Source: Morganella psychrotolerans
GTDB lineage: Bacteria > Pseudomonadota > Gammaproteobacteria > Enterobacterales > Enterobacteriaceae
DNA length: 64,000 nt
Direction: 5' to 3'
Assembly: GCF_001676055.1 (NCBI RefSeq)
Contig: NZ_LZEX01000042.1
Span: forward strand, 62,001-126,000
The notes beneath the pieces are model-generated. The model ran no database searches. It had not been told where the DNA came from and saw only the letters and a list, made by a program, of their open reading frames with translations. A program made the translations under genes and the position numbers. Shown piece after piece: positions 21,529 through 33,518 of the stretch (its first letter is position 1; each line of letters begins with the position of its first letter).

Positions 21529-22860
21529 TCAGGCGTGTTTCTGAACCGTCTCCGGCTCAGAACCCATCAGGCGATCAACCACGATGGACACCACCATGAC
21601 CGCGAGCGATGGTGCAAGCCATGCCAGGTCATATTTATAAAACGGTAATGATTCAAACCAGGTTGGTATATATGCGCCAAACATTTTAGTCGTTTTCAGC
21701 GCGCCCATTGTCCCGATAATCAGGCTGACCAGCATTGCCGGTGCAACCACCCGACCCGGTTTTTTCCAGAACTTCAATGTGAAGCTCAGTAAAATCAGCA
21801 CAATACATGGCGGATAAATCGATACCAGCACCGGAATTGAAAACGCGATCAGCTTGCTCAGCCCCAGGTTTGAAATCACCATGGAGAACCCGCCGAGGAT
21901 CAGCACCAGCGAACGGTATGAAATTGGCAGATAACGGCTGAAGAATTCCGCACACGCACAAGTCAGGCCAATCGCCGTCACCATACAAGCGACAAAAATC
22001 AGTACCGCAAGGAAGAAACTGCCATAATTCCCGAAAGTATACTGCACATATTCATGCAGAATTTCCGCACCATCTGCCGGATTAGGAATAATTGACCCGC
22101 TGTTTTCCCCTAACTTAAACAGTGCCAGATAAACCAGGGTCAGCAACACCCCGGCAATCAACCCGGCCCACATGGTGTAACGGGTCAGAAGAGAGGAATT
22201 TTCCACTCCGCGCGAACGGGCGGCATTCACAATCACAATACCGAAAACCATCGCGCCCAAGGTATCCATGGTCAGATAGCCATTAATAAACCCGTTTGAA
22301 AACGCCATTTCTTTATATTCCGGCGTTGACATAATTGCGTCACCGGCAGGCCACATAACGGCTGCAACACCCAGAATCGCCAGTGCCAGCATTTTCACCG
22401 GAGCAAGCACATGCCCGACGCTGTCCAGTAATTTACCCGGATACAATGAAATACCGATAACACAGGCAAAATAAACGAGGCTGTAAATCAGCAGTGATAT
22501 ATCAGATTCCCCGCCGACCAGCGGCGCGATCCCGATTTTATAGGAAACAGTTGCCGTACGCGGTGTGGCAAAGAGCGGCCCGACAGACAAGTACGCCACA
22601 ACAGCCAGCAGTAACCCTGCATATTTACCAACCGGCGTACAGAGCGCTTCAATCCCGCCCCCTACTTTTGCCAGTGCAACCACAGTCAGTACCGGCAAGC
22701 CGACGCCGGTTATCAGAAAGCCGGCTGCTGCCGTCCAGACCATTTCACCGGCCTGTAATCCGACCATTGGCGGAAATATAATATTTCCTGCCCCGACGAA
22801 GAGCGCAAAGGTCATAAAACCTAAGGCTAAAATATCTCTCGAAGTTAAACGATGCGCCAT
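21529..22860 (-). CDS. brnQ: Branched-chain amino acid transporter BrnQ
   Basis: BrnQ is a sodium- or proton-coupled symporter for leucine, isoleucine and valine of the LIVCS family. The 443-aa product (E. coli 439) has about twelve hydrophobic segments and the family N-terminus [21 protein letters not shown] with the helix break. The block [18 protein letters not shown] is also characteristic. It lies upstream of phoR on the same strand order as in E. coli (brnQ next to phoBR), but 430 bp separate the two, so they are independent units. Confidence 0.95.
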   Translation of the reverse strand: MAHRLTSRDILALGFMTFALFVGAGNIIFPPMVGLQAGEMVWTAAAGFLITGVGLPVLTVVALAKVGGGIEALCTPVGKYAGLLLAVVAYLSVGPLFATPRTATVSYKIGIAPLVGGESDISLLIYSLVYFACVIGISLYPGKLLDSVGHVLAPVKMLALAILGVAAVMWPAGDAIMSTPEYKEMAFSNGFINGYLTMDTLGAMVFGIVIVNAARSRGVENSSLLTRYTMWAGLIAGVLLTLVYLALFKLGENSGSIIPNPADGAEILHEYVQYTFGNYGSFFLAVLIFVACMVTAIGLTCACAEFFSRYLPISYRSLVLILGGFSMVISNLGLSKLIAFSIPVLVSIYPPCIVLILLSFTLKFWKKPGRVVAPAMLVSLIIGTMGALKTTKMFGAYIPTWFESLPFYKYDLAWLAPSLAVMVVSIVVDRLMGSEPETVQKHA

Positions 22861-23293
22861 ATTATGTTTGTCTGTTATTGTTAGTTTAATGTTAACTATT
22901 TAATAAAAATATCGGAAAATAAAATCCAACCCCCTGATTTGCCACTGACGACATCTCCTGCTGTTTTAACAAATCATTAGCAAAACATTATTCATTTAAA
23001 ATAAATAACTATAGTGATTATAATTAAAAAACAGTGATATTAGCCAATAACACACTACAAGTAGAGCGTTTATAGCGAAAAAAGGCAAGAGTGAAAGCAA
23101 AAACCAGAACTTTCTGCCGAACTCTATTTCTAAAGCAGCGATTGCTGTTATGTAAGCTTCAATAAACACTATATGATTTGTTTAAAATTTAAACAGCCAT
23201 TTAATATATGCTGAATTTATACCCAATATATTCCGGATGCAGGCTTTCCCTGCACCAGCGAACCTGCAGTCTGATTCACGGCCGGAGCCGCTT
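22861..23293. other. Intergenic region between brnQ and phoR
   Basis: About 430 bp of AT-rich sequence upstream of brnQ and downstream of phoR. It must contain the brnQ promoter, but I cannot single out a convincing one. It also holds a degenerate copy of the dispersed palindromic repeat at 23218-23282. No credible open reading frame is visible. Confidence 0.6.
23218..23282. repeat. Dispersed palindromic repeat, degenerate short form
   Basis: TATACCCAATATATTCCGGA and GCGAACCTGCAGTCTGATTC recall the arms of the 122-bp element at 46459-46580, with several mismatches and no central module. It lies just past the phoR stop. Confidence 0.6.
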
Positions 23294-24595
23294 TCAGTGA
23301 GAGGATTTAACGATAAGCTTTGCAGGGATCGTAAAGCTGAACTCCGCACCCTTCCCTGGTTTACTGACAATATCCAGATGAGTGTGGTGATGCTGTAACG
23401 CATGTTTGACAATCGCCAACCCCAGCCCCGAACCGCCGGTCTGACGGGAGCGGGATTTATCCACCCGGTAAAAACGTTCAGTCAGCCGGGACAAATGCTC
23501 AGCCGGAATTCCCGGACCATTATCTTTTACACTGAAAACGGCATTGCCGTTATGCACAGCCCACCTGACATCAATGCGGGTATGCTCAGGTGTATGATTC
23601 ACTGCGTTATATACCAGATTCGACATAGCACTGCGCAGTTCATCCTCATCCCCGAAAATTTTCAATTTTTCATCTATATCAAAGCGGATATCATGCAGCC
23701 CGTGACTAAGCGTCTGCGCTTCCTGTTGCAGCATCATCAGCATTCCCGGAATATCCGCAGGCTGATCAAACTCAGTTTTAACCGCCACCTCAATTTTTGA
23801 CAGCTGCAATAACTGCTTCACCATCCCGTCCATACGGCGGGTCTGTGCCTGCATAGTTATAATTGCCTTTTTGTTCATCGGGTTATCAAAATCCTGATCA
23901 GCCAGCATCTCAAGATAGCCCTGTAAAACAGTCAGAGGGGTGCGCAACTCATGGCTGACATTGGCAAAAAAATCACGGCGGGAATTTTCCAGGCGACGTT
24001 TTTCTGTTACATCACGCGCCACCATCAGTATCTGTCCCTCAGCATACGGCATGATGCGCAGCTCCATCATGGTGCCGTTATTCAATTCAAGGGTCAGCGG
24101 CAGGGTAAAATCGCCGTGTGTAAGATAACGGCTGAAATCCGGATAACGCAGGAGGTTAAAGATGTGCTGCCCGTTATCATCCGGCCAGCGGAAACCTAAT
24201 AAATTCTGAGCGTGGCGGTTACACCAGAAGATATTACCATCCTCTGTCATCATCACCACCGCATCCGGCAGGGACTCAGCACCACTGCGAAAACGTTTGA
24301 TTAATGTGGCAAGTTCCCGGCGGCGCTTGCGGTTGCGCTGCTGTAACTGATAAATACCGTAAAAAATCGGTTCCCAACTGCTGCGCCCGGGTGGTGGCAA
24401 CACACTGCGATCCAACCACAGCCAGTCAGATAATTTCAGTAAGTTATAACCATGCCAGAGTGTTACCGCAAATAATGCCCCGGCAAGAAACCAGCCGGTA
24501 AATCCGAAAAAAAGCGATAAAATAAGTGCGGGAAGGCAAAAGACCAGCAATTCCAGCACGATTTTTTTCCACGAAAGACGCTCAAGCACGCGCAA
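23294..24595 (-). CDS. phoR: Phosphate regulon sensor histidine kinase PhoR
   Basis: PhoR is the membrane histidine kinase that, with the Pst transporter and PhoU, signals phosphate limitation to PhoB. The 433-aa protein (E. coli 431) has two N-terminal membrane helices (about residues 14-50), a PAS domain (about 100-195), the dimerisation/phosphoacceptor helix with H215 in [16 protein letters not shown], and the ATPase domain with N, G1 and G2 boxes ([30 protein letters not shown]). It is read from the phoB promoter, 18 bp after phoB. Confidence 0.97.
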   Translation of the reverse strand: MRVLERLSWKKIVLELLVFCLPALILSLFFGFTGWFLAGALFAVTLWHGYNLLKLSDWLWLDRSVLPPPGRSSWEPIFYGIYQLQQRNRKRRRELATLIKRFRSGAESLPDAVVMMTEDGNIFWCNRHAQNLLGFRWPDDNGQHIFNLLRYPDFSRYLTHGDFTLPLTLELNNGTMMELRIMPYAEGQILMVARDVTEKRRLENSRRDFFANVSHELRTPLTVLQGYLEMLADQDFDNPMNKKAIITMQAQTRRMDGMVKQLLQLSKIEVAVKTEFDQPADIPGMLMMLQQEAQTLSHGLHDIRFDIDEKLKIFGDEDELRSAMSNLVYNAVNHTPEHTRIDVRWAVHNGNAVFSVKDNGPGIPAEHLSRLTERFYRVDKSRSRQTGGSGLGLAIVKHALQHHHTHLDIVSKPGKGAEFSFTIPAKLIVKSSH

Positions 24596-24613
24596 TCCTC
24601 TTGCGGTATATCA

Positions 24614-25303
24614 TTAGTAACGCACGGAAAAACGGTAACCCGTACCCCGGACAGTCTGTATCATTTTGTCGTGACCGTCTGTTTCCAGAGCTTTACGCAG
24701 CCGGCGGATATGTACATCCACCGTACGATCCTCGACATAGACATTTTCACCCCAGACATAGTTCAGCAATTGCTCGCGGCTGTAAACCCGCTCGGGGTGT
24801 GTCATAAAAAAGTGCAGTAATTTAAATTCAGTCGGCCCCATATCCAGCGGATTGTCATTGCTGGTCACCCGATGAGATGCGGGATCCAGTGTCAGCCCGT
24901 TCATAGCGATGAGGTCATCTGCTGCCATCGGGGAAATACGACGGAGAATAGCTTTAACCCTGGCAACCAACTCTTTTGGTGAAAACGGTTTAGTCAGATA
25001 ATCATCCGCGCCGGTTTCCAGCCCCTTTACGCGATCTTCCTCTTCTCCGCGGGCGGTCAGCATCATCACCGGTATATCGCGCAGCTGATTATCACGCTTC
25101 ATATATTTGATAATCTGGATACCCGTGCCACCCGGGATCATCCAGTCAAGCAGTACCATATCAGGAAACGGCTCGACCAGGCGGGCAATTGTCGCGTCAT
25201 AATCATCAGCCTCAATTGGCTGATACCCGTTCTGTTCCAGTACAAAACAGACCATTTCACGGATAGGTGCTTCATCTTCAACGACTAAAATTCGTCTTGC
25301 CAT
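24614..25303 (-). CDS. phoB: Phosphate regulon response regulator PhoB
   Basis: PhoB activates the phosphate-starvation genes at Pho boxes. The 229 aa equal the E. coli length. The receiver domain has the acidic pocket (E9, D10), the phosphoacceptor D53 in [11 protein letters not shown], and the lysine in [11 protein letters not shown]. The C-terminal OmpR-type winged helix ends [16 protein letters not shown] and [10 protein letters not shown] near-consensus Pho box lies about 64 bp upstream of the start, so the phoBR pair is autoregulated as in E. coli. Confidence 0.97.
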   Translation of the reverse strand: MARRILVVEDEAPIREMVCFVLEQNGYQPIEADDYDATIARLVEPFPDMVLLDWMIPGGTGIQIIKYMKRDNQLRDIPVMMLTARGEEEDRVKGLETGADDYLTKPFSPKELVARVKAILRRISPMAADDLIAMNGLTLDPASHRVTSNDNPLDMGPTEFKLLHFFMTHPERVYSREQLLNYVWGENVYVEDRTVDVHIRRLRKALETDGHDKMIQTVRGTGYRFSVRY

Positions 25304-25358
25304 GACTACCCCTGTTTACCGTTAATTTCATTTCATCAGACAGTGCCGCGATTATGCG

Positions 25359-25384
25359 TCACTTTTGTGACAGATTTATGAATA
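25359..25384 (-). promoter_or_regulatory. Pho box upstream of phoB
   Basis: Read on the minus strand from 25384 to 25367, TATTCATAAATCTGTCAC matches the Pho-box consensus (two CTGTCA-type repeats 11 bp apart) at all but two positions. A weaker direct repeat, AAAAGTGACGC, follows. The arrangement closely resembles the E. coli phoB promoter as I recall it. Confidence 0.75.
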
Positions 25385-25580
25385 TCGTCCGATACGTCTG
25401 TCTGTACCGCACAGGTGATGTCACCAAAATGACATATTACACAAAAAATGCGAGGGGTATCGAAAATAACTGTATAAACATCCAGTATCTCTTTTTGCGG
25501 ACGTATTTCCGTTATACTCTGTTTTCTGTGAGCCGTGTACTGCACACACAAGTCGTTTTCCGGACAGGGATCAATAATTA

Positions 25581-26807
25581 ATGAAGATTATTCACACATC
25601 AGACTGGCATCTGGGGCAATATTTTTACACCAAAAACCGTCTGCAGGAGCATCAGCAGTTCTCAGACTGGCTGATTAACCTGATTGAAGAACAACAGGTT
25701 GATGCGCTTATTATTGCCGGTGATATTTTTGATACGGCCTCACCACCGAGCTATGCACGGGAACTCTATAATCAGTTTGTCGCAAAACTGCAACGCACTG
25801 GTTGTCATCTGATTGTACTGGCCGGTAATCATGATGCGGTGGCAACGCTTAATGAGTCCCGTGAATTACTTGCCTGCCTGAATGTGAATGTCGTCGCCCG
25901 TCCTGATCCGGAGCAGGATCTTATCGTATTGTATAATAAACAAAAACAACCCGGTGCGATTATCTGCGCAATTCCGTTTCTGCGTCCCCGCGATATTCTG
26001 CTGAGTCAGGCAGGACAATCAGAAAGTGAGAAACAGCAGGCGTTGCTGAGCGCGATACAGCTTTATTATCAGTCACTTTATGACAAAGCCGTGGCAAAGC
26101 GTACAGAGCTGAACACCCATGTCCCGATCATTATGACCGGGCATCTGACCACCGTGGGCGCCAAAACCACTGACTCTGTCCGGGATATTTACATCGGTAC
26201 CCTGGAGGCATTTCCGGCAGGGGCGTTTCCGCCTGCTGATTATATTGCGCTCGGCCATATTCACCGCGCTCAGAATATCGGTGACAGCGGCACTGTCCGC
26301 TACAGTGGATCGCCGGTTCCGCTGAGTTTTGATGAAACCGGCCAGGAGAAAAGTGTCTTTCTGCTGACCTTAAACGGCACACAAATCACCCATATTGAAC
26401 CGGTTCCGGTTCCCTGCTTTCAGCCGATGGTCTGCCTGAAAGGCGATCTTGATACTATCAGCCGGGCACTGTCACAATTTCCTTTGCGGGATGAAAAAAC
26501 ACAACCTGTCTGGCTGGATATCGAAATTGCCGGGCGGGACTATCTGCCGGACATACAAAAACGCATTCAGACACTGACTGAACCTTACGCCGCAGAAGTG
26601 GTACTTCTGCGCCGGGAGCGCCGCAAACAACAGTGGCAGGAGAGTGATATTCTGAAAGAAACCCTGAATGAACTCACCACCGAAGAAGTTTTTGCACGCC
26701 GGCTGGCACTCAGTGACACCGAAGAAGACGCTATTCCCCGCCTGACCACGCTTTTCCGGCAGGTCTGTCAGCAGGTCAGTGAGGAGCAGAAGGTAAAAAG
26801 TGAATGA
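25581..26807 (+). CDS. sbcD: Exonuclease subunit SbcD
   Basis: SbcD is the Mre11-type nuclease subunit of the SbcCD complex, which opens DNA hairpins and trims protein-blocked ends. The five phosphoesterase motifs are visible: SDWHLGQ (residues 7-13), [20 protein letters not shown] and ALGHIHRAQ. The 408-aa length compares with 400 in E. coli. It is divergent from phoB, as in E. coli, and overlaps sbcC by 4 bp (ATGA), so the subunits are translationally coupled. Confidence 0.97.
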   Translation: MKIIHTSDWHLGQYFYTKNRLQEHQQFSDWLINLIEEQQVDALIIAGDIFDTASPPSYARELYNQFVAKLQRTGCHLIVLAGNHDAVATLNESRELLACLNVNVVARPDPEQDLIVLYNKQKQPGAIICAIPFLRPRDILLSQAGQSESEKQQALLSAIQLYYQSLYDKAVAKRTELNTHVPIIMTGHLTTVGAKTTDSVRDIYIGTLEAFPAGAFPPADYIALGHIHRAQNIGDSGTVRYSGSPVPLSFDETGQEKSVFLLTLNGTQITHIEPVPVPCFQPMVCLKGDLDTISRALSQFPLRDEKTQPVWLDIEIAGRDYLPDIQKRIQTLTEPYAAEVVLLRRERRKQQWQESDILKETLNELTTEEVFARRLALSDTEEDAIPRLTTLFRQVCQQVSEEQKVKSE

Positions 26808-29800
26808 AAATCCTGACATTACGTTTCAAAAATATTAATTCCCTGCAAGGTGAATGGAAAATTGATTTCACCGCAGAGCCTTTCGCCAGCAACGGTTTAT
26901 TCGCCATTACCGGCCCGACCGGTGCCGGAAAAACTACACTGCTGGATGCTATCTGTCTTGCGCTTTACCACAGAACCCCCCGGGTGGAAACGTCCGCATC
27001 CCACAATGATGTAATGACCCGTCATACCGCCGAGTGCCTTGCTGAGGTCGAGTTTTCTGTAAAAGGTAAAGCCTACCGCGCCTTCTGGAGTCAGCGCCGG
27101 GCAAGAGACAAAGCCGACGGTAATCTCCAGGCACCGAAAGCGGAAGTGGCAGAGTGCGCCACCGGAAAAATATTGTCCGATAAACTTACACAGGTGCGGG
27201 AAACCATCATTCAGATAACCGGGCTGGATTTTGCCCGTTTTACCCGTTCTGTACTGTTATCACAGGGAAACTTCGCCGCGTTTTTGAATGCTGATGATAA
27301 TGAACGGGCAGATTTACTCGAAGAACTCACCGGGACTGAAATCTACCGAATAATCTCCCGTCAGGTATTTGAACAACATAAAGAAGCCCGCCATGAGCTG
27401 GACCGGCTGGAAGCACAGGCATCAGCCATCCGTCTGCTGACACCGGAACAACACCAGCAGTGCCGCGATGAGCTTGGTTCCCTGCAAACGGAAGAAAAAG
27501 CACAACGTAATCTGCAAACGGAGATACAAACGGTACTCCGCTGGTGGCAGCACAAAAATGAGCTGAATACAGAAACCGCACAGCACCAACAACAACATGC
27601 CACGGTTATACAACAGATTCAGGAAGCACAGCCACAGCTCATTTTACTGCACAGAGGGCGTCCGGCAGAAAAATTGCGCCCTGCACGGGACGCACTGATA
27701 CGCAGCAGGGAAATGAGCTCACAGCTGGATGCACGTTTACACGAATTGCAGCAAATAACGGAAACAGTAACCCCGGAACTTTCTGCCCTGGGTGAACAGT
27801 ATGAAACACAGCAAACTGAGTTAAATACGCATCGCCTCCGCTGTCAGGAACTGGAAGCACTGGCAGAAAATGAAATTCGTCCGCTGGATAATCAATTACA
27901 GCTTCTCAGCAACCAGTTGAGTACACAGCAACAGCAATATAAGAACTCGCAGACCGAACAGCAGGAACTGCAATCTCAGACTATTCAGTTACAGGAAAAA
28001 CAGGCACAGATACGCCGTACACACGAACGTAACCTGCTCTGGCATAGTGAAAACCATCAGAAAGAAGCGCTTCCGGCAGCAATAGTACAATGGCAGCATC
28101 AGTTACAGGACAGGTATAAAAACAGTGAACAAATACACCTTACTTCTGAGAAATTGCAGGCTAACGAACAACAACAGAAGATATTGACCGCCACACTCAG
28201 CCAACTATCAGATAACTACACAGCAAAACAGCAGACTACCGCACCGCTGCGCTCACAGCTGGTAACACTGCAAACACAGTTGCAGGATGAACAACAGGTA
28301 ACCGGAACCGATACACTCCGGTTACAGCTGAAACAAGCCGGTGAGCAGCAACAGTGGCTGCAAAAACTGTCACAGTTATCTCCGCAGACAGCTCTGCTGA
28401 CCCGGAGCAAAGCAACCACACTGCGGGACGCAGAGCAAGCGCAGGAAGATATTGCCGCTCTCACCGCCTGGTGCGCACAACAAATTCCTGTTTTGGCTGA
28501 GAAACAACAGCATCTCAGTGACCTGACAGCACGACAGCAACTGGAGCAAACTATCATCAGTCTGGATGCTGAGCGTCAGCGCCTGCAATCCGGGGAACCA
28601 TGCCCGTTATGCGGCAGTACCACCCATCCGGCAATAAATGATTATCAACAGATAAAACCGGATGACACCGCCGTGCGCCTGAACACACTGACACGGGATG
28701 TCAGGCTGGCTGAGCAGGCGCTGTCAGCAAAACAGAATTTACTGGCACTGACACAAACACAGTTTGACACTCTCTCCCGTGGCCTGCTGGAAACAGAGAG
28801 CAATCTCACACAACTGAACATTCAGTGGCAGGCAGCCTGCGCCGGTGGTGGATTTACTGCTTTACTGACCTCACCGGAAGATCTGCCCGCTGTCATGCAA
28901 CAGTCTGATGAACTATATCAGCAGAAACAGCAGGAGCTGGAAAACCGTCTCGCGCTGGAAACACAGATTTTACAGTATCAGAATACACTGCAAACCGCGG
29001 AAGCTGACTGTGAACGCCTGTTGCAAACCAGGCAAACCACAGAGCGGGAACAACAATATCTACTGCAACAATATACTGAATATAACGCGCAGCTAACACA
29101 ACTCCGGCAGCAACAACAGTTACTGGAAGAGACGCTGACACTCGCCGTCACTGCCCTCGGCTATACCGTCCCGGCCCCTGAACAAACGGATGACTGGCTG
29201 GCACAATGTCAGCAGGATAGTGCGCAATTCACCGCAAATGAACAGCATATCCGGCAAAGTACCCAACAATTGTCTGAACTGACAGCACAACAACAAAACC
29301 AGGATGCGCTTTCAGCCAAACTGACCCGCAGCCTGACTGAGCAATCTGTCACGCTGAATGAAATCAATAAGCAACACCAGCTTATTGCTGAAAAGCGCCG
29401 GAATTTATTCGGTGACAAAATTATCAGTACCGAATTACAACGAATGCATATTCAGCGGCAGACACAGGAAACGCTGCTGACCACGCTGGCACAAAAACGG
29501 GAAAAATTACAAAACAGGCTCTCCGGCTTACAGGGAGAGGAGAAACATATGCAACAGCAGCGGCAGGATTCACAGGCGCAACAGGAAAAAGAACAAATTC
29601 GTTTTCAGCAACACCTGGCTGACAGCCCGTTTGCAGATGAACCTGATTTTCTCGCAGCATTGCTGAGTGAAGAAGACAACCTTCGCCTGGAAGTGCTGGA
29701 AAATGAACTGAACCTGGCACAGCTGAAAGCCGCAACAAGCCTGAATGACAGTCAGTCCCGCCTGGCCCGGCATCTGGAAAATCAGCCGGAAACACACCGT

Positions 29801-30490
29801 GAACTGACACCGGAACAGCTTAATGAAAAAGAAACGCTTCTGGCACAGCAACTGCGGGCTCTCAGTGTCCGTGAGGGCGAACTGCAGGGACAGCTCAGCA
29901 CCGATGATACTCAGCGGGTTCAGCAGAGTGGCCTGCTTAATCTGATTGCACAAAGTCAGCAGGAATACACAGACTGGAGCCGCCTGAACCTTTTGATTGG
30001 TTCCGCTGAAGGCACAAAATTCAGTCGTTTTGCCCAGGGACTAACGCTGGATTACCTTATTCACCTGGCAAATAAACGACTGGATAAATTGCACGGACGT
30101 TATGTGCTGCAACGTAAATCAGGCGAAAGCCTGGAGCTTCAGGTTACCGATACCTGGCAGGCCGATACACAACGCGACACCAAAACCCTCTCAGGCGGGG
30201 AAACCTTTCTGGTCAGCCTCGCACTGGCGCTCGCATTATCTGACCTGGTCAGTCATAAAACACAAATTGAATCCCTTTTCCTCGATGAAGGATTCGGCAC
30301 ACTCGACCAGGAAACACTGGATATCGCACTTGATGCCCTCGATAACCTGAATGCATCCGGTAAAACAATTGGTGTTATCAGTCACATTGAAGCCATGAAA
30401 GAGCGCATTGCAGTACAGATCTCTGTCAGAAAAATGAACGGACTGGGGATCAGTAAATTATCGCCGGAATATAAGGTTACGCCTGAGTGA
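26804..30490 (+). CDS. sbcC: Exonuclease subunit SbcC (SMC/Rad50-type ATPase)
   Basis: SbcC is the Rad50-like ATPase partner of SbcD. It has the N-terminal Walker [21 protein letters not shown] (about residues 37-56), two long glutamine-rich coiled coils, and the zinc hook CPLCG with cysteines at residues 600 and 603. At the C-terminus are the ABC signature [14 protein letters not shown] and Walker [13 protein letters not shown]. At 1228 aa it is about 180 residues longer than E. coli SbcC (1048); the extra length lies in the coiled-coil arms. Its start overlaps the sbcD stop. Confidence 0.96.
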   Translation: MKILTLRFKNINSLQGEWKIDFTAEPFASNGLFAITGPTGAGKTTLLDAICLALYHRTPRVETSASHNDVMTRHTAECLAEVEFSVKGKAYRAFWSQRRARDKADGNLQAPKAEVAECATGKILSDKLTQVRETIIQITGLDFARFTRSVLLSQGNFAAFLNADDNERADLLEELTGTEIYRIISRQVFEQHKEARHELDRLEAQASAIRLLTPEQHQQCRDELGSLQTEEKAQRNLQTEIQTVLRWWQHKNELNTETAQHQQQHATVIQQIQEAQPQLILLHRGRPAEKLRPARDALIRSREMSSQLDARLHELQQITETVTPELSALGEQYETQQTELNTHRLRCQELEALAENEIRPLDNQLQLLSNQLSTQQQQYKNSQTEQQELQSQTIQLQEKQAQIRRTHERNLLWHSENHQKEALPAAIVQWQHQLQDRYKNSEQIHLTSEKLQANEQQQKILTATLSQLSDNYTAKQQTTAPLRSQLVTLQTQLQDEQQVTGTDTLRLQLKQAGEQQQWLQKLSQLSPQTALLTRSKATTLRDAEQAQEDIAALTAWCAQQIPVLAEKQQHLSDLTARQQLEQTIISLDAERQRLQSGEPCPLCGSTTHPAINDYQQIKPDDTAVRLNTLTRDVRLAEQALSAKQNLLALTQTQFDTLSRGLLETESNLTQLNIQWQAACAGGGFTALLTSPEDLPAVMQQSDELYQQKQQELENRLALETQILQYQNTLQTAEADCERLLQTRQTTEREQQYLLQQYTEYNAQLTQLRQQQQLLEETLTLAVTALGYTVPAPEQTDDWLAQCQQDSAQFTANEQHIRQSTQQLSELTAQQQNQDALSAKLTRSLTEQSVTLNEINKQHQLIAEKRRNLFGDKIISTELQRMHIQRQTQETLLTTLAQKREKLQNRLSGLQGEEKHMQQQRQDSQAQQEKEQIRFQQHLADSPFADEPDFLAALLSEEDNLRLEVLENELNLAQLKAATSLNDSQSRLARHLENQPETHRELTPEQLNEKETLLAQQLRALSVREGELQGQLSTDDTQRVQQSGLLNLIAQSQQEYTDWSRLNLLIGSAEGTKFSRFAQGLTLDYLIHLANKRLDKLHGRYVLQRKSGESLELQVTDTWQADTQRDTKTLSGGETFLVSLALALALSDLVSHKTQIESLFLDEGFGTLDQETLDIALDALDNLNASGKTIGVISHIEAMKERIAVQISVRKMNGLGISKLSPEYKVTPE

Positions 30491-30687
30491 TATCTGACAA
30501 CGCAGAGTTAAAGCTACAATAAGAAATTGATAATTATTGTGTTTTTTTATATTGACCGAATTTTTTGAAACATAATGTTAAATATTTTCGGTATGTTTTT
30601 TGATTCATTGCTTATATGCTATTGAACATGACGTAACAAGACAGCGGAAATCTGTTTTTCCGACAAAAAATTTCAACGGAGAGCAAC

Positions 30688-31290
30688 ATGTCTAATTCAT
30701 TTATCGAGTTAATTAAAAAACGCAGAACAATCTACAGCCTTGGTAATGACCTGCCTGTTTCTCAGGATCGTGTCACTGCACTCATCAAAGATGCGGTAAA
30801 ACACAGCCCGACTGCATTCAACTCACAATCATCACGCGTAGTCGTTCTGTTCGGTGAGAACCATAAAAAATTGTGGAATATTGTTAAAGATTCCCTGCGT
30901 GCCATCGTTCCTGCGGATGCCTTCGCCGCGACTGAAAGCAAAATCGATAATGCATTTCTGTCCGGTGCAGGTACTGTTTTGTTCTTTGAAGACCAATCCG
31001 TAGTAAAAGGATTACAGGAACAATTCGCACTGTATGCTGAAAACTTCCCGGTCTGGTCTGAGCAAGCCAGCGGTATTGCACAGTTCGCTGTCTGGACTGC
31101 ATTATCTGAAGAAAATATCGGCGCATCACTGCAACATTACAACCCGATTATCGACGAGCAGGTACGTAAAGCATGGGATCTGCCGGAAAGCTGGAAAATG
31201 CGCGCACAGTTAGTCTTCGGCTCTGTTGCACAGGAAGCCGGTGAAAAAGCATTTATGGATGATGAAAACCGCTTTAAAATCTTTAACTAA
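30688..31290 (+). CDS. Nitroreductase family protein (Frm2/HBN1-like)
   Basis: A 200-aa FMN-dependent oxidoreductase of the nitroreductase superfamily. The start SFIELIKKRRTIYSLGNDLPVS with the FMN-phosphate-binding RRTIY, the core HSPTAFNSQSSRVVVLFGENH, and ENIGASLQHYNP with QEAGEKAFMDDENRFKIF identify the fatty-acid-repression-mutant-like subgroup. Substrate and role are not known; relatives reduce nitro compounds or respond to lipid signals. GGAG at 30679 gives the start. It is a single gene between sbcC and mak, ended by a hairpin at 31294. Confidence 0.88.
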   Translation: MSNSFIELIKKRRTIYSLGNDLPVSQDRVTALIKDAVKHSPTAFNSQSSRVVVLFGENHKKLWNIVKDSLRAIVPADAFAATESKIDNAFLSGAGTVLFFEDQSVVKGLQEQFALYAENFPVWSEQASGIAQFAVWTALSEENIGASLQHYNPIIDEQVRKAWDLPESWKMRAQLVFGSVAQEAGEKAFMDDENRFKIFN

Positions 31291-31293
31291 TTA

Positions 31294-31318
31294 CACTGTG
31301 TTTTTACAGTGATCTTTA
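31294..31318 (+). terminator. Hairpin terminator after the nitroreductase gene
   Basis: CACTGT and ACAGTG arms around a T-rich loop are followed by ATCTTTATT. The stem is short, so it is a moderate terminator. Confidence 0.55.
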
Positions 31319-31335
31319 TTGTCCCGTAATCATCA

Positions 31336-31360
31336 GGCGCTTTATCTGTCATAAAGCGCC
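31336..31360. other. Perfect 10-bp hairpin
   Basis: GGCGCTTTAT and ATAAAGCGCC with a CTGTC loop. No T-run follows, so it looks like a REP-type or RNA-stabilising hairpin between the nitroreductase and mak. Confidence 0.6.
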
Positions 31361-31374
31361 GCCGTTACCTTCTG

Positions 31375-31400
31375 TACCCAACATCATTCAGGATGCGGGC
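31375..31400. repeat. Half copy of the dispersed palindromic repeat
   Basis: GTACCCAACATCATTCAGGA with the following TGCGGG matches one outer arm of the 122-bp repeat family. The other arm is absent, and mak ends seven bases further on. Confidence 0.6.
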
Positions 31401-31406
31401 TTTTTT

Positions 31407-32315
31407 TCAGGCTTTCGGCCACAACCAGGCCGCACCACGGACGCCACTTGAGTCCCCGTGCATCGCTTTACGGATCGGTGTATCACATTCGCCGCCAAAT
31501 ACCCATGAACGCATCAGTGCCGGCACAGTCTGATACAGGCGATCCACATTACTCATGCCGCCGCCGAGTACAATAACATCCGGATCCAGCATATTCACAG
31601 CCTGCCCCAGCGCTTTTGCAAGGCGCTGCTCGTAATTTGCCATCGCCTGCTCTGCAATAAGATCTCCCTGAGATAACCGACGGATAATCTCCGCGCCCTT
31701 ACAGGTTTCACCACTCAGAGCGGCATAATCCGCCATAAAACCGGTGCCTGAGATAAACAATTCAGTACAGCCCGGCTTGCCGCAATAGCAATCTGTCATA
31801 CCTTTAAACTGACGATCACTCTCACTCTGCCACGGCAGCGGATTATGTCCCCATTCACCGGCAACACCGTTGCCGCCACAGTGAACCTGTTCATTTAATG
31901 CAATTCCTGCACCGCATCCTGTCCCGATAATGACAGCAAAGACAACAGGAAAACCGGCTCCGGCGCCATCAACCGCCTCTGACACAGCCAGACAATTTGC
32001 ATCATTGGCAACCCGCACTTCCCGTTTCAGTAATTCACTCAGGTCAGCATCAAACGGCTGCCCGTTCAGCCAGATCGAATTGGCATTTTTTACCCGTCCC
32101 GTTACCGGCGATAATGTCCCGGGAATACCAATACCGACAGAGCCTCTCTCACCCGTCGCGGTTTCAGCATCATTCACCAACCCGGCAATAGCCAGCAATG
32201 TCTGCTGATAATCAAAACGCGGCGTATCCACACGCTTGCGGAACAATTCCTGCCCCTGCTCACTCAGTGCGATCACTTCAATCTTTGTGCCGCCCAAATC
32301 AATTCCGATCCGCAT
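31407..32315 (-). CDS. mak: Fructokinase Mak (ROK family)
   Basis: Mak phosphorylates fructose (and weakly mannose) with ATP in the cytoplasm. The 302 aa equal the E. coli length. Visible features are the phosphate-1 motif [14 protein letters not shown], the catalytic [15 protein letters not shown], the adenosine-site [13 protein letters not shown], and a zinc site with the histidine in [10 protein letters not shown] and cysteines in [26 protein letters not shown] closes the family signature. It is between sbcC and rdgC as in E. coli, without araJ. Confidence 0.95.
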   Translation of the reverse strand: MRIGIDLGGTKIEVIALSEQGQELFRKRVDTPRFDYQQTLLAIAGLVNDAETATGERGSVGIGIPGTLSPVTGRVKNANSIWLNGQPFDADLSELLKREVRVANDANCLAVSEAVDGAGAGFPVVFAVIIGTGCGAGIALNEQVHCGGNGVAGEWGHNPLPWQSESDRQFKGMTDCYCGKPGCTELFISGTGFMADYAALSGETCKGAEIIRRLSQGDLIAEQAMANYEQRLAKALGQAVNMLDPDVIVLGGGMSNVDRLYQTVPALMRSWVFGGECDTPIRKAMHGDSSGVRGAAWLWPKA

Positions 32316-32401
32316 ATTGCCCCCTTGCGTGATGAATTTATGTTCCGGATATCATTATATAATAATGCAAGGTGACAGGCTGACAATCAAGCCCCTGCAT
32401 A

Positions 32402-32473
32402 TGCCCGGCATCATTCAAGTTGCAGGCTGGCATCACACCGCCAACGAACCAGCAGTTTGAATGAATAAGGGTG
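32402..32473. repeat. Dispersed palindromic repeat, short form
   Basis: A 72-bp copy with arms GGCATCATTCAAGTTGCAGG and GCAGTTTGAATGAATAAGGG. The central module is deleted. It lies between the divergent mak and rdgC genes. Confidence 0.8.
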
Positions 32474-32555
32474 AGCAAACCGGCAAGATCCGGTATCATA
32501 GCCGGATGCTATCGTCACCGCGCAATGACTGTGCGCCATAAAACAGGACTGTCCG

Positions 32556-33464
32556 ATGTGGTTTAAAAATATACTGGTTTACCGCCTTAGCTCCCCGTTC
32601 CCGTTGTCTGCTGATGAACTGGAAAAACAGCTGGAGCACTCGGCTTTCACACCATGCGGCAGTCAGGACATGATGAAAACCGGCTGGGTATCGCCGATGG
32701 GCTCCCGGGGTGATGCGCTGACTCATTCTGCCGGTAAACAGATCCTTATCTGTACCCGTAAAGAAGAGAAAATGTTGCCATCTACTGTGATCAAGCAGGA
32801 ATTACAGGCGAAAATTGAAAGGCTGGAACATGAACAGCACCGGAAACTGAAAAAAACCGAGAAAGACTCACTGAAAGATGAAGTGGTTCACGCGTTACTG
32901 CCACGCGCATTCAGCCGTTTCAGTCAGACCACTATCTGGATTGACACTGAGCGCGACCTGATTATTGTCGATGCCGCCAGCGCCAAACGGGCAGAAGACA
33001 ACCTGGCGCTGCTGCGTAAAGCACTGGGATCGCTGCCGGTTATCCCGCTGACCACCAAAGATCCGATTGAACTGACTTTGACCGAATGGGTACGTTCCGG
33101 GGATTTACCGACCGGTTTTGTACTGATGGATGAAGCTGAGCTGAAAGCTATTCTGGAAGATGGCGGCGTGATCCGCTGTAAAAAACAGGATCTGGTATCA
33201 GATGAAATCGCTACCTGTATCGAGGCCGGTAAATGTGTGACCAAGCTGGCGCTTGACTGGGAAGAGCGGATACAGTTCCTGCTCTCTGATGACGGCTCCA
33301 TTAAGCGTCTGAAATTCAGTGATGAACTGAAAGATAAAAACGAAGATATCGATCGCGAAGATTTTGCCCAGCGTTTTGATGCTGATTTTATCCTGATGAC
33401 CGGCGAACTGAGTGCCCTTATCAGTAATACCATTGATGCGCTCGGCGGTGAAGCCGAACGCTGA
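32556..33464 (+). CDS. rdgC: Recombination-associated protein RdgC
   Basis: RdgC is a ring-shaped DNA-binding protein that limits RecA-driven recombination. The 302-aa product (E. coli 303) begins [20 protein letters not shown] and has the conserved [17 protein letters not shown], the [21 protein letters not shown] block, and the C-terminal [20 protein letters not shown]. The E. coli position next to mak is kept. A clear terminator follows the stop. Confidence 0.97.
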   Translation: MWFKNILVYRLSSPFPLSADELEKQLEHSAFTPCGSQDMMKTGWVSPMGSRGDALTHSAGKQILICTRKEEKMLPSTVIKQELQAKIERLEHEQHRKLKKTEKDSLKDEVVHALLPRAFSRFSQTTIWIDTERDLIIVDAASAKRAEDNLALLRKALGSLPVIPLTTKDPIELTLTEWVRSGDLPTGFVLMDEAELKAILEDGGVIRCKKQDLVSDEIATCIEAGKCVTKLALDWEERIQFLLSDDGSIKRLKFSDELKDKNEDIDREDFAQRFDADFILMTGELSALISNTIDALGGEAER

Positions 33465-33475
33465 TTTGACTGAAA

Positions 33476-33511
33476 CGGGAGCCCCGCTTGTGGCGCTCCC
33501 GCTGTTTTTTG
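33476..33511 (+). terminator. Intrinsic terminator of rdgC
   Basis: CGGGAGC and GCTCCCG arms separated by 12 bases, followed by CTGTTTTTTG. Confidence 0.85.
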
Positions 33512-33518
33512 TTATTTA

